Assembly: GCA_000711775.1 (NCBI GenBank)
Contig: ARYC01017081.1
Location: 186,001-250,000 of the forward strand
Origin: Oxytricha trifallax
Lineage: Eukaryota; Ciliophora; Spirotrichea; Sporadotrichida; Oxytrichidae
Direction: 5' to 3'
Length of the DNA: 64,000 nucleotides
In this document: positions 13,181-24,492 of the stretch, piece by piece
Numbering within the stretch: position 1 is the first letter of the stretch
Layout of the letters: each line of letters begins with the position of its first letter
Notes under the pieces: model-generated
The model's input: only the letters and a program-made list of their open reading frames with translations
Databases searched by the model: none
What the model was told of the DNA's origin: nothing
Position numbers and translations under genes: made by a program

Positions 13181-14949
13181 AACGAAAGCTACCTCTTCTT
13201 GAAGTCTTAAAATTAAATTTATATATAGAAAGCGCCATTTTTTAATGCTTTAATTGCTCAAGCTCATATGATTTGGATTCTCATATTCCAGTTATACCCG
13301 ATTGTGACTTAATTAATTTATGAATTTAAAATTGGCTGATCTTATTTTTAATTATAATGTAAATTTATGTTTTCTATGCTTGTATTATATTATAAATGTG
13401 GAGATGAGATCTGTCTCGACTGCTATTAAAATAAATTACCTAAAAAAGAAAATGGAACTTATGGATGCTGTTTTCACAATGATCATGTAACAGAAAAAAA
13501 AGAAGAGCCAATTCAAAATAGAAAAGTCATTAACATGCTAAAGTCTATGGATGTCCTCAGATTAGTATTTTAATTTATGATATTTATAAGTTAAATTAAA
13601 TATATTAGTGTGTAATAAGCACAAAGAACTATACTGTTAATATTACTGCACACAATGCGATAACATATATTGTCATGAGTGTTTACTAGATGACCACTAA
13701 AATACAATTAATATTTATTTATGTGTAAAAGCTATTTTTATTTGTTACTAATCCCATGATTAAGATACTTTACATAAGGTTAACGCTGCAAATTTTAAAG
13801 AATATCTTAATTTTATCAATCCCCTATTAGACGATCAACTTGAGCGTATCACAAGATTAAAGGCAAAAGTTAATACTCATATCGAAAAATCCTAAATTCT
13901 TTCTACTAAAGACTTTTATAAATTAATTTTTAAATTTATTGATAATTATTGACTTTATCGCAATGATCAACTAAATTTTTATAGAATTTTAAATATTTAT
14001 TATTTTATATGAACTAAAGATAATTAAACTAGAAAGTTAATACCCTTTCTTAAAGAACTTTTTTTACACCTAGGCCTTTTAAGTATAAATAGGTTCTGAA
14101 GTCTTGAGCATTAAGGTTTAATATATGGAGTTAACTTGCAAAAATTTATAAACTCCAAGAGTGAACTGTGAGATATTGTTTCTCTGCAATCAATTGCTAC
14201 TTGCGATAAGCTAAGTTTCCTTTGTGATTTGGAACAAGAGGATAAGTTATTTTCTATAAACAGGTAATTTTAAGGAACGTTTACTGCATTTTTAGCAGTA
14301 GATGGTCTGGATAAAAATATTGACCACTCATATTATGAATGGAAATTCATAAAATCTGTGTCTTTGTCTCATTAAAATTGCTTCTAAGTCATAAAATCAT
14401 GATTATAGAGTGAGATGAATTGGGAAGTGAGATTTTAAAAAAATTTGTCTTTAAGACTATCACTTTATAAATTGGCAAGAAGATTAATTCTGAAATGTCT
14501 CGCAACTAAATTTATTTTTTTGATTAATTATTAAAGTGTTAATAATAAAATGGTTTGCTAATTACCATTAACCAAAGTTGAACTAAACCAAGATGCTTCT
14601 TAAGGATTTCGTTTAATTGAATGATATACCTAAACTTTCAATTACCTACTATTAGATTAAAGACAGCAAAGACGAGACTTAAATGGATTAAACAAAAGAA
14701 CCTGAAGAGGATATAACAGAAATAAATATTTGTGAAATTAATAGACAGCAAAATAACACTTATTAATGTATTTAAGATTAGGCGAGTTAATATGCTGGAT
14801 ACTATAGCGAAATAATTTTTAATTTTCTTTATTTATTAAAGAATTCTATTTAATGTTTTCAATATAAACATTACCTACAATTAGTAAACAATCAAAACCC
14901 CAAAACTCCTTTAGAAACTTGTTTGAGTTTTTCAATGATAGTTCATAAT

Positions 14950-16090
14950 TATTAAGGTTTTAATAGGGTTTATGTATAGGAATTAAGGTATAAAATGTAA
15001 TTTAATCGTGTTCATAGGAGGAGATCTATTTTTAAAAGAATATTCCCTCAGACAGTATTTAGGCATTGTAAATTAACTTTCTAAGCTTAATATCTCCTAA
15101 CTAGCTTTTTATTTGATCTATTGTATGTTCACTCTGTGGTTTTGTTTTAGGATTATCTGCTTAACCATATCTCTCATTTATTTTTTATCTTATTCTGCTC
15201 TAGATAGTCCTGTATTATCTATTTTGAAAATTTCTCACTTCTAGAGTTTTACAATCATATCTTTGCATATCGAATTCAATAAATATTACCGCAAGAACCC
15301 AGTTCCAACTTAATATCACCATCACTCCATCCTTCCTTCAAGGAAAATATCCAGGAGTGCATAAAATGTTGCCCAGCCTAGAGGCCTAAACTCTCTAAGA
15401 TCTATTGAAATCTATTATTTCCAATCTGGGTGGAGAAAGTTCAAGCATTATTTTTTTCTGACTTCAAATTTTTGTGTCCATATCCTAAAGTGTGCAATTC
15501 CTCAATACCTTTGCAAACATTTGTTTGAATAAGAGGTAACTACTTTCGACTTCTTTAATCTTGAAAGTCGCTTAATGACATTTGGTATAAAGGTAGACGA
15601 AAAGCAGCATGAATTATGATCAAGGATTTTACTTCGAGCTTAATTATAATATCATTTATCTATCTCTTGCCTTGGGTTGTCTTTAAATTCATCGACGAAT
15701 TCCATATATAAGTTCTCATCGCATTTGAAGTAGTTGAATAGAAATATCTTGCTTGCAAATTGCTTACCTTTATGACCTTTCAAATATATCTTCAATATAG
15801 GAAGCTTTCGTGCGTTCATCTTAAGAGTTATTATATACTATCTTAGAGGCAAGGAGGTTTCTTACTGCTTTAGTGATTTTTATACTATTTCTTTATTCTT
15901 TACTTCAGGAGTCTAAGGGGTTTCTTAGATTTCCTTTTTAAAGGAAGATTTCACGAATCTCAGGATATATGACATCAAGCTTCTTGATATGATATTTTCG
16001 AGGTAAAATTGCTAATTAATAGTGCAGAAAGATTTTCCATCAATCTATCATGCTTAAAATAGAGCTTGAGCTTTTAGAATTAGTAAGAAT
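14950..16090 (-). pseudogene. TBE-2 57-kDa zinc-finger/kinase remnant
   Basis: The complement around 15320-15360 encodes TPGYFP, the activation-segment sequence of the TBE kinase, and neighbouring blocks resemble the 57-kDa gene at 27.5-28.3 kb. Stops and frameshifts break it, and the nested foldback element interrupts the 5' side. The zinc-finger part would lie further right (16.6-17 kb) but is too decayed for me to delimit. Confidence 0.65.
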
Positions 16091-16097
16091 TGTATGA

Positions 16098-16590
16098 TTT
16101 CCGGAAATTATACAGTAATGTATAATTTATAAACACTATTTTAATCTTAATATTAAAATGCCACATCACAAAACCAATGAAATTTAGAATACAAACCAAA
16201 ATAATCGAACGAATATATTAAGTTACCAATATCTAAATTAAAATGAAATATAATTTATAGTAATTGAAAGTTCATATATATATTAATTCTTATAAAATGC
16301 AAAGTAACCTAAAAAGATTTACTTTATTAGAACTAATAATTTCAAGATTTATAAAATTTAATGGATGTATTTTATTAAGTTAATTTAAGTTTTATCATAA
16401 TTAATATATGAACTTTCAATTACTATAAACTATCTTTCATTTTAATTGAGATATTGGTAACTTAATTTATTAGTTCGATTTATTTTGGTTTGTATTCGAA
16501 ATTTCATTGGTTTTGTGACGTGCCATTTTAATATTAAGATTCAAATAGCGCTTATAAATTATATATTACTAAATAATGTCCGGAAATTCA
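16098..16590. mobile_element. Foldback (MITE-like) element nested in TBE-2
   Basis: Arms of about 190-200 bp are inverted copies: outer ends TTTCCGGA... and ...TCCGGAAA, then TAATTTATAA blocks, ATGCCACATCACAAAACCAA paired with TTGGTTTTGTGACGTGCCAT, and GAAAGTTCATATAT paired with ATATATGAACTTTC. The loop is about 90 bp. No coding capacity. It interrupts the kinase remnant, so it arrived after TBE-2. Confidence 0.85.
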
Positions 16591-17409
16591 AACAATTTTT
16601 TCTCAATGCTACTCTATGATATGACACTTGAGTGCAGATTTATAAGTAAAGATATTCTTACACTCTTCTCACAAATGTTCATTCTTTCTCTAATTTCTCT
16701 TCCTAATCTACAATCATTTTGAGAGGTACTTCGTAATGAGCCTCTTAGCACTGAATTTCTTATTAACAATTGAATTACTATCCAAAGTTTAAGACCAAAA
16801 GTAAGAGAATCTCATAATCATATTGGGTAGAAGCATTTCAAGTCTAATTTTTATGTTTTCATGAAAGAAAGTTTTTGTTGGCTTTTGCTAAGCAATGTCG
16901 ATTTTTTTGTAAGATACCCCTCATTTTTATAATACTATTAATAATTATACAAGCTGTTTAAATTCAACTTGTATAATCGTAAATTTATGGCCTCAAAGAT
17001 CTTGCGTAGTGTTATAAAAGCAGAGTGAAAGACATCAGCATAAAATTTCTTAAATATTATGATAATTGATATACTTTATCATCCATTTTATTCATTAAAA
17101 TGCGCCTAAATTTGTTTTATAATTAATGGGTGTACTCCTAAAGATGTTCTAGTAAATTTAGGAGGTATGGTTTTAAAATTTGATTTTTTTAAATGTACCA
17201 CCGAATACAGTTTTAAATTTTAATTTTAACCTTCATATATTAAGTTTTAAATGTTTGATACAAATGGAATTCAATCTCTGAAACTTAGAAAAAAGTTCCT
17301 CCTTATTTTTATTTTTCTATTTAAGGTTGATCTCCAGTAAATCCTCCCTATTTAGTAGTAAAATTAAAAATTAAAAATTTCATAAACATTTTTAGTAAGA
17401 GGAAGCAAG

Positions 17410-18165
17410 ATGGAGTCTATAAGTGATATGCAATAAAGAGAATACAATCATAAGATTTAATAGAGAAATTCAGAAATAAAGAGAACCTTTAAAGATACTT
17501 GGCATAGCAAGGTGAGTTTTTAACTAAAACTAATATATTAACCATAGTTGGGTTGTTCTTGCCAACTCAGGAAGGTACAAAATCTCATTCTTAAAAACAT
17601 TACTAAGTGAAGATAAAAAGTTTTTGAGATTAAGGAAATAAAATGATTGAAATTGCTAACTACCCTGAAATATCAGTGACAAACCTTTATGATGATGCTA
17701 TGAGCTTTCCAGATGCTGCTATTTATCTTCCTTCTAAGTTATAGCTTTCTAATAATTTTCCAGAAAAAAACTAATTCTTAAATGTTTTTCGAATTTTAAA
17801 ACCTGGGTACTTAATGAAGTTATTCAAAAGAATGCTATAGCATCTCTTCCGAAGAAAGATTAGTATGTAATCAAAACCAGTGACACATTACTAGAGGAAC
17901 TGCAGAGGCATCCATTCATCTCAATTAAACTTAGACTTCTTACCTTAAAGAAAATCCTGGCTTTGTTAAATATACTATGAAAGATCATAGCAAATAAATA
18001 AAGAGAGAAAGTCTTAAGAAAAATCATAAATTGAATAAGACTCTACAAAGATTTCTAAAAGCCAGACGAGATGAACATAGATGCAGGAGCTGGCACTAAG
18101 TGAAGAAAAATAGGCTCAATCAAGACAAATGAGGAAGAAAAGAAAGATTTAAGAGTTCATTTAAC
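17410..18165 (+). pseudogene. TBE-2 22-kDa protein remnant
   Basis: It starts ATG GAG TCT ATA AGT GAT ATG (MESISDM), parallel to MESMNDAM of the near-complete element. Recognisable blocks follow: ISVTNLYDDAM near 17675, LLEELQRHPFIS near 17890, and MNIDAGAGT near 18070 matching the C-terminal MNIDAGAGS. Frames shift several times. Confidence 0.8.
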
Positions 18166-18229
18166 ATGTGAACTTATTCATTCATTTAAATATAAAACTT
18201 ATTTATAAACACAGGATCTCCTTTTTCTT

Positions 18230-19260
18230 GCGATTACTTAAGCTTAAGTTTCGCTGACTCATTTCTCAGCTTTCTTAATAAAATCTACTGTATCTATCTT
18301 CGATTTGTGCATCAAATGTTATAGCAGAAGTTTCTTGAAGTGACCTTTCTATAACCCCAAATATAATTCAATTACATTAAACTAAGGGCTGCACTAAAAA
18401 TTAAATATAGGTTTTATGTTTAGCATTTCATATTCCTTCCTTGAGTCTTTAGTTTATGAACTGATAAGTTATCAACAAACAGAATAATCTCGTACCAGCG
18501 TACTTATTTCTAAGTTATTGCTACAACATAATATATTATTCTGTCTTTATAGAGCGAGGGTGAATTAAATAAATCTTGAGATATTTATATTCACTAATTC
18601 CATCAAATATAGCATAGGTTTAAGCCTTAACTTTTTAATTATAAAGGTATTAAATGTAGTCTTACCATCACCAGCATGAATAAACTAAATTATATGAGTA
18701 ATAGCTCTCTGCATTTAATCTAATTTATATTATAAATTAGTCTTATGAATAGACAGTAAAGTAAATCACTCTCTTAATGTGATTGACTATCTTGTAAAAT
18801 ATTCTATCCTTTGTGTATATGTTTGATATAGATTACGCAGAGATATAAAGCTCAGGTAATTCACAATGAAACATCGCAGCACTCAAGGCGATAGAGAAAT
18901 GAGCCAGTATTAAAGAGTTTCATCATTAAAAATATAATCAATATGGCTATGTTAGAATAAAAAGAGTCTCTTAAGCTTAGAATTAAAATAATATATCTTT
19001 AAATTCAATGCTATTAAACAATGGGACCTAATAATAGAAGGAGATTTATGATTAGCCTTACTATAGACGTGTATATTAAAATATTTAGAGTAATTCACTA
19101 AAATCATCCCATCCATAACGCAACTTTATTTTAAACAACTAAATCTGTATACTCTGTCACAAACTGATCAGAAATCTCGCATATTCTCACTTAAACTACT
19201 AATATTTAAACAATAAACACTTACATAAGCCCTATAAAACCCCTACATAAACCCTCTTAA
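18230..19260 (-). pseudogene. TBE-2 42-kDa transposase remnant
   Basis: On the - strand, blocks match the near-complete transposase: the region of MQRAITNNI near 18700 and the FHRQFPEL region near 18860-18880. The start is expected about 80 bp inside the right terminal repeat. Many substitutions, frameshifts and stops make it non-functional. Confidence 0.75.
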
Positions 19261-19570
19261 ATACCTAATAAAGTATTTATTAATTGTCTACTTTTATCAA
19301 TAAAAAGTTTAATCAAACTTTTGAAAGGATTTTGTTTTTAAATGAGCTATAAAAAGTAAACAACTCTACAATTAGAAAATACATGAAAGTATATAAATTT
19401 AATAATATATTTACTTGAAAGATTGGAATAAAGCAGAGCTTAACTTATTGTATTAAGGATCAAGAGATGGGTTTACAGCATTTAAGTTCCATTAACTTTG
19501 TGATAATAAAGGAGCAACTATTGCTTTTGTCCTTAGTGAGTTTGGAAAAACATTTGGCGGCTATACAAGT

Positions 19571-20306
19571 TAATTTATTATTAAACTAATTTACAATAAT
19601 ACTCTATATTTGTAAACAAGTTTACAAATGATAATAATCACATTTAAAAATAATTTTTAGAAACCCAAGAGTAAATATTAAGGAAAATCATTTTGTATAA
19701 GTAACAATTTAATAATTAAAATGCTTGAGTATTTTAGTAATTTATCAGTGGATTAACAAAATTTTATGATATTTTTTCTCTGAGCAACTTCCTTTAGAAG
19801 ATATTATGACTAATATTAGTTTGTTATTCAGTATCTAATTTTTTTAGATGTTAAATATTAAGACATTCAACCAAACATCAAGCAATATATTGTTAGAGTG
19901 AAGATTTTTAAATTTCTTCAACAAAGAATGCTTAAATCCTTTAAAATACTAAGATTATTATTAGGAAATATCTCTCAAATAATTAATTTTTTCTTAATGA
20001 TTTATTGAATTTTTAATTAAACAAAAATCATTTTTATCGATTGATACAATTTAATTTTAAATTAATCAAAATAAAAAAGATAATAAAATATTAATTAATG
20101 CTTGAATTTTTAGTAGGGACAGTAGAAAATTTTAATCGAATCCCAATGAATAATTGTGCTTTTAAATTATGATTCTAATAAAATTAATAAAAAAATTAGA
20201 TTTTAGTACTAAATGATTAGTTATTATTTTCTATGCCGTCTAATACTAATGATTTTATTAATTTAACTAAATTGTAATTTTATCATTTTCGAATAAAATT
20301 AAAAGT
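19571..20306. other. IES inside TLDc domain of copy 3 (pointer AAGT)
   Basis: The first TLDc half ends TATACAAGT at 19570; the second starts after AAGT at 20303-20306. Removal restores TAT ACA AGT GTT CCA TGG (YTSVPW). The insert is 736 bp, at the same position and with the same pointer as copy 1, and AT-rich without a supportable gene. Confidence 0.8.
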
Positions 20307-20639
20307 GTTCCATGGACTTCTCCTGCTTCAGGTGTTTTCAAAGAAGATAGATAAGCATTTTTGTTTTAGTTAAATTAAAGATCCATACATCCTATTGAAA
20401 AGAATTATGAAAAAGCAGTTCATCATAATCGAGATTAAAATATAGCATTTGGAGGTGGGCATGATTTATACTTGAGTAATTAGTGTGATGTAAATAGAAA
20501 TAGTAAGTCAGACTTTGGCCATAGCTATTAAGTCCCAAAAGACTATACTTACGGCACAGAAATTTTAAAACGGTATTTAGCAAGTGAGTAGAATTTTAAG
20601 GTTCTAGAAATCGAAGTATACTCTGTGAAAATCAATTGA

Positions 20640-22270
20640 TTATTTTAAATACCTAATTATATATTACAAATAAATTCAAAACTAATATTATATTTTAATA
20701 TTTGATAAAAGTTCCCTTAAATATATAGTAATTATAATTATATTTAACCAAATATATGAATTAAATAGATATATTTTTTCACTAATCCTAATTAAATTAA
20801 TAATATGAATAAATATTGTTGATTTCGGAAATATTATTTAATTTATATATATATATATATATATATATTTAATGGCAGTTGAAAAGGTCTAAACATCGAA
20901 ATTTTTAAATTGATTATTAAAAAGGATGTTTTTAATTGTTTAGACTTCTTAAATGTGATAATTTTATTCTTATCATGGAATTTAAATAACATTATAACAA
21001 TAATTAAGCAAAGAAATCTATCAAAATTTGACTGATTTATCCCTTCATGCGATTTCTTAAACAAATTAATGATTAAATTTAGCTAATTTTAAATTAACTC
21101 TTTTATAAAAAAGAATCAGATTTATTTTTAAATAATGGCAAACTTTCATTCATATATTTTAAAAGAAGTTTTGGTAAATCTTTTAAACCTTAACAAAATT
21201 AAAATATCAATGTATAAAGATAATAAAAGTTAATCATATAAATTGACTGGATTATTCTTAAATTTAATTTTTTATTTTAATTTTTTATAAATTAAAGAGA
21301 GGCTTTTACATTAAATTTACTTGATGCATACCAATTAGAATTTAATATATTAGTTTTTACTCAAAGTATTTCACCCCATAATGAGATTAAATCATAAATC
21401 CAGAAGTAAAATTCAGTTTTGCTTAATATCATATGTTTTAGTATCTATATATTCACTAACTTAATCAAAATATATGTAAATGAGAAAACAAGAATTATTA
21501 AATTACTCCAAATAATTTTGTGATTAATATATTTTATAAGGGTTATGTTTGAATTAATCCTCATGTGATATTTTTATTAGAGAAAGAAAATATTAAGTTA
21601 TGAGTCTAATAAATCCCAGATTTTGGTTAATTTTTTTTTAAAAAAAATAATTACTATTATTACTTATTCTATTTAAAGATTAACCAGTTTTGTAGTTCCT
21701 TGTTTATTAAAATAAGTAAATAATTCAAACATAATTCGCAATGAAAAATAAGAATTATTTAATTATATTCATTATTTAGATCAAAATAATATTGGGTTGT
21801 TAACAATATTAAATTTATGCTTATTTGGTAATCTTATTATGAAATATAGTATTTCAAATAATATCACGATTTCTTTTTTATTGAATATATGAAATATCTA
21901 AAAAATAAAAAGGAAAACTATTTTCATTGCTTTAAGAATTTTGATTATTTATTATTATAATTTATTACAAGATCAAATTGAAAATTCTGTATTAATTATG
22001 ATTTATAAATCTTCAAAAATAATTAATTTATAATACCAGTATATTTTATATCAGGTGAATGTATAAATCTTGATACAACTAATATTTAATTATTATATTT
22101 AGTATAAAAATGTTTATATATATTGATCAATAATAAAAATCAAACTTAATAAAATTATATTAATAAGAGTCTTAACTTAAGTGGATCCAAATCATAAATA
22201 ATAATTAATATTATTAATACCTTAACTAAAAGTTATACCACTTCTTGAAGTCTCAAAAATAATCTTAAAC
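20640..22270. other. AT-rich spacer between copy 3 and copy 4
   Basis: Holds a (TA)n tract at about 20843-20869 and poly-A/T runs; no gene that I can support. Confidence 0.5.
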
Positions 22271-24391
22271 ATGGAAAGCGCCTTTTTATAATGCTTAAAT
22301 TGCTCAACTTCATATAATTTAGATGCTCATTTACCCATTAATCTGGAATGTAATAAATTAAGGGCCATTAAAAATTGCCCTAATCATTTAATTTTTATAA
22401 TTATAAATTAGATAAAATTTTTCAGAAAGTATTGTAAGTATTACTAGGCACTTTATCTAATCCTCAAGTATTACAGCATCTTATTTGCATCAGCAATAAA
22501 ACAATTATTGGAGAGATCAAAGAGAGAATAGCTCTTTATGAACTTCTAGTACAAATTGAATATAAACTAGGACAGTAAATAATATTAAATCTATATAATT
22601 TAATAGCTTTATAAATACAAAATTATTACTTTAAATTTATCTATATTTATATACTTAAAGATGATTTAAATTTGTTTTAAATCTTTAAAATTATAATGTT
22701 ACTATAATTTTTCCAATTACTTTTTTCCTCTACAATTATCTATATGTGGTATTTTCTTGCATATTTAATTGAACTCTTTCAATTTGTTTTCATCATCTTA
22801 TGTTGTCTTGTTAATAATTTTAAATATTACATAGGCGCTAGTTCAACATACATGCTCAACGACACAGGTTTATCTGTCTTATTTAGTTTCCATAAATAAG
22901 TTTCATTATTTTATCTTATTATCATAAGGATTTTTAAAATATCAAAAATGTAGGGTAATAGCCTAAATTTATATATTCTAATGTTTAACTTCTAAATTAA
23001 GTTTTTCATGAAAATAAATTCAAATAAGGCATTTTAAGTGGAGTGGATAAGCATTTAGTTTTTAATAGTTATTTTGCTTATTAAAGAACTGCTAGTGTGA
23101 TTGTAATAAGATACTTTTTTAATAAGATTTGATTAAGAATTAGCATAAAAAATCTTCTATCATATGTCATAAAAAAAGATAGTTTTTGGTGTTTTATAAG
23201 AGTCTCTTCTCTATACCTTTGTGCAATTTATTAAAATTGAAAAAGAGCTAAATTTTTTTTCTAATTAAAGTTGCAATTTATAGAATCTCTCATGAATATT
23301 AAAATATTTTCCCTTTCACATATTTATAATTAAACTTATAAAATAAGTAAGTCATTGTTAACAACCCAAAATTTTTATTATAATCATATATTTCAATTTT
23401 TTAACAATAAAATTGATAATTGAATTGTTTCAAGTTAAATTTTAATGTGGACATGAAGTGTGTCTTGACTGCTATTAAAATAAGTTGCCTTAAAAGTAAG
23501 ATGGGACATATGCATGCTGTTTTAATAATGAACATGAGATCGTAAAAAGAGAGAAGCCTATTCAAAATTTGAGAATTGTTGATAGGTTCAAAACAATGGA
23601 TGTGCTCAGATTATTTTTTTGACTATTAATCAATAAATATTAAATTTAATAAATATTTCCAAATATTTATTTTTTAATAGTTTGTGATAAGCACAAAGAT
23701 CAATACTCAGAATATTACTGCACAAAATGTGATTAAATATTTTGTCATGTGTGTCTAGAGCTTATCCACTATACAAAATAATAGTATTTTAATCAATAAT
23801 AAATATTAAATTAACTAATCTCATAATGCCGGCAAAATACATAAAGTTAACCCTAAGAATTTTAAGGAGTATCTTAATTTTATCAATCCACTCTTTGAAA
23901 ATTAACTTGAAATGATCGCAAGTTTATAGAAAAAACTTAATATTCATATCAGTCATTCTTAAATTTTGACTAGCAACGACTTAATTTAAAATATTTTATT
24001 TTGAATTTACTTCATCTCGATGTTGAACTAAATTATTAATAAAGTTTTTATTTTAGTTTGAACAATACAAAGTTACTGTTAAAGGATTTTGTTAAATTGG
24101 AAGATATACCTAAACTTTCAATTACCTACTATAAACTTAATGGGTAAGATGAACCTTAAGAAGATAAAATAAAACAAAGAATCTGTGAAATTAATAGACA
24201 AACAAATTACACATTTGAATGTCTCAAAGATTAGGCAAGTTAATATGCAGGATACTATAGCTAAAATTTTATGTTTTTAATAATTCATAAAATAATCATA
24301 TTTAATGTTTGCAATATTAAAATTACCTCCAATTAATAAACAGTGAGCTATAAAAAGTAAGCTACTCAACAATTGGCACCTTCATGAAAGT
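22271..24391 (+). pseudogene. RING/B-box gene, copy 4, truncated at a TBE
   Basis: The ATG starts MESAFLQCLNCSTSYNLDAH, the RING N-terminus. The second RING half CGHEVCLDCYQNKLPQK is over 1 kb away at 23448, followed by ACCFNNEHEIV. The B-box CDKHKDQYSEYYCTKCDQ IFCHVCLELIH is at 23682-23785, helical NFKEYLNFINPLFENQLE at 23855, and LLKDFVKLEDIPKLSITYYK at 24078, then GYYS at 24265 and AIKSKLLNNWHLHE at 24350-24390, followed by an apparent GT splice donor. Compared with copy 3 the middle part (14.1-14.5 kb equivalent) is missing. The TBE starts 21 bp after the last coding piece, and no TLDc half is found beyond it, so the gene is 3'-truncated or completed elsewhere in the germline. Confidence 0.6.
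22426..22907 (+). other. Coding-like segment inserted between the RING halves of copy 4
   Basis: A TGA-free frame begins FQKVLQVLLGTLSNPQ and contains ERIALYELLVQIEYKLG, with a codon pattern unlike the surrounding non-coding DNA. Copy 3 has only a short gap here. It could be a retained segment of another gene lying inside an insert of copy 4, or a chance frame in AT-rich DNA. I do not recognise the sequence. Confidence 0.35.
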
Positions 24392-24411
24392 ATATATATA
24401 TTTATATATTT

Positions 24412-24489
24412 CAAAACCCCAAAACCCCTTAATGAGGTTTATAAGTGCTTTGATTTGTAGGGAATTTGTTAGGGGTTGGGGTTATTAAT
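24412..24489 (+). repeat. TBE-3 left terminal inverted repeat, 78 bp
   Basis: Identical in inverse orientation to 28409-28486; begins with two C4A4-type telomere-like units. Confidence 0.95.
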
Positions 24490-24492
24490 TAA

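Larger units (their letters stand above)
14893..19340 (-). mobile_element. Decayed full-length TBE transposon (TBE-2)
   Basis: The left end CAAAACCCCAAAACTCC begins right after an AAT. The right end is a degenerate inverted copy (GGATTTTGTTTTTA) followed by AAT (19341-19343), giving a 3-bp AAT duplication. All three TBE genes are recognisable in the same relative order as the 24.4-kb element but inverted: 57-kDa remnant on -, 22-kDa remnant on +, transposase remnant on -. Length 4.45 kb includes a nested foldback element of about 0.49 kb. It lies between coding pieces of the copy 3 gene, so DNA rearrangement would have to remove it. Confidence 0.85.
13201..20639 (+). pseudogene. RING/B-box/coiled-coil/TLDc gene, copy 3, split by a TBE
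   Basis: The RING begins ESAIFQCFNCSSSYDLDSH (13228-13310) and continues CGDEICLDCYQNKLPKK and YGCCFHNDH at 13390-13500. The B-box CNKHKELYCQYYCTQCDN IYCHECLLDDH lies at 13610-13705. A helical stretch follows (NFKEYLNFINPLLDDQLE, about 13790-13920). A unique middle part is at 14100-14500, then LLKDFVQLNDIPKLSITYYQ at 14590 and GYYS at 14800. A decayed TBE intervenes. The gene resumes at 19343 (AIKSKQLYNQ), has a probable GT...AG intron of about 33 nt (19389-19421), then TLDc halves at 19422-19570 and 20307-20639 ending KVLEIEVYSVKIN and TGA. Signs of decay: the ATG used by copy 4 is ATA here (13225-13227) with no nearby in-frame ATG, and TGA codons interrupt the middle part (about 14168 and 14399). 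The TLDc half is intact. Confidence 0.6.

Noticed and set aside
20392..21064. Two - strand open frames
   Set aside because: The first is antisense to the TLDc half of copy 3; the second includes the (TA)n tract and has no protein-like pattern.
24412..24430. C4A4 repeats as a true telomere or somatic chromosome end
   Set aside because: Only about two units, mirrored exactly at 28.47-28.49 kb as part of 78-bp TBE terminal repeats.
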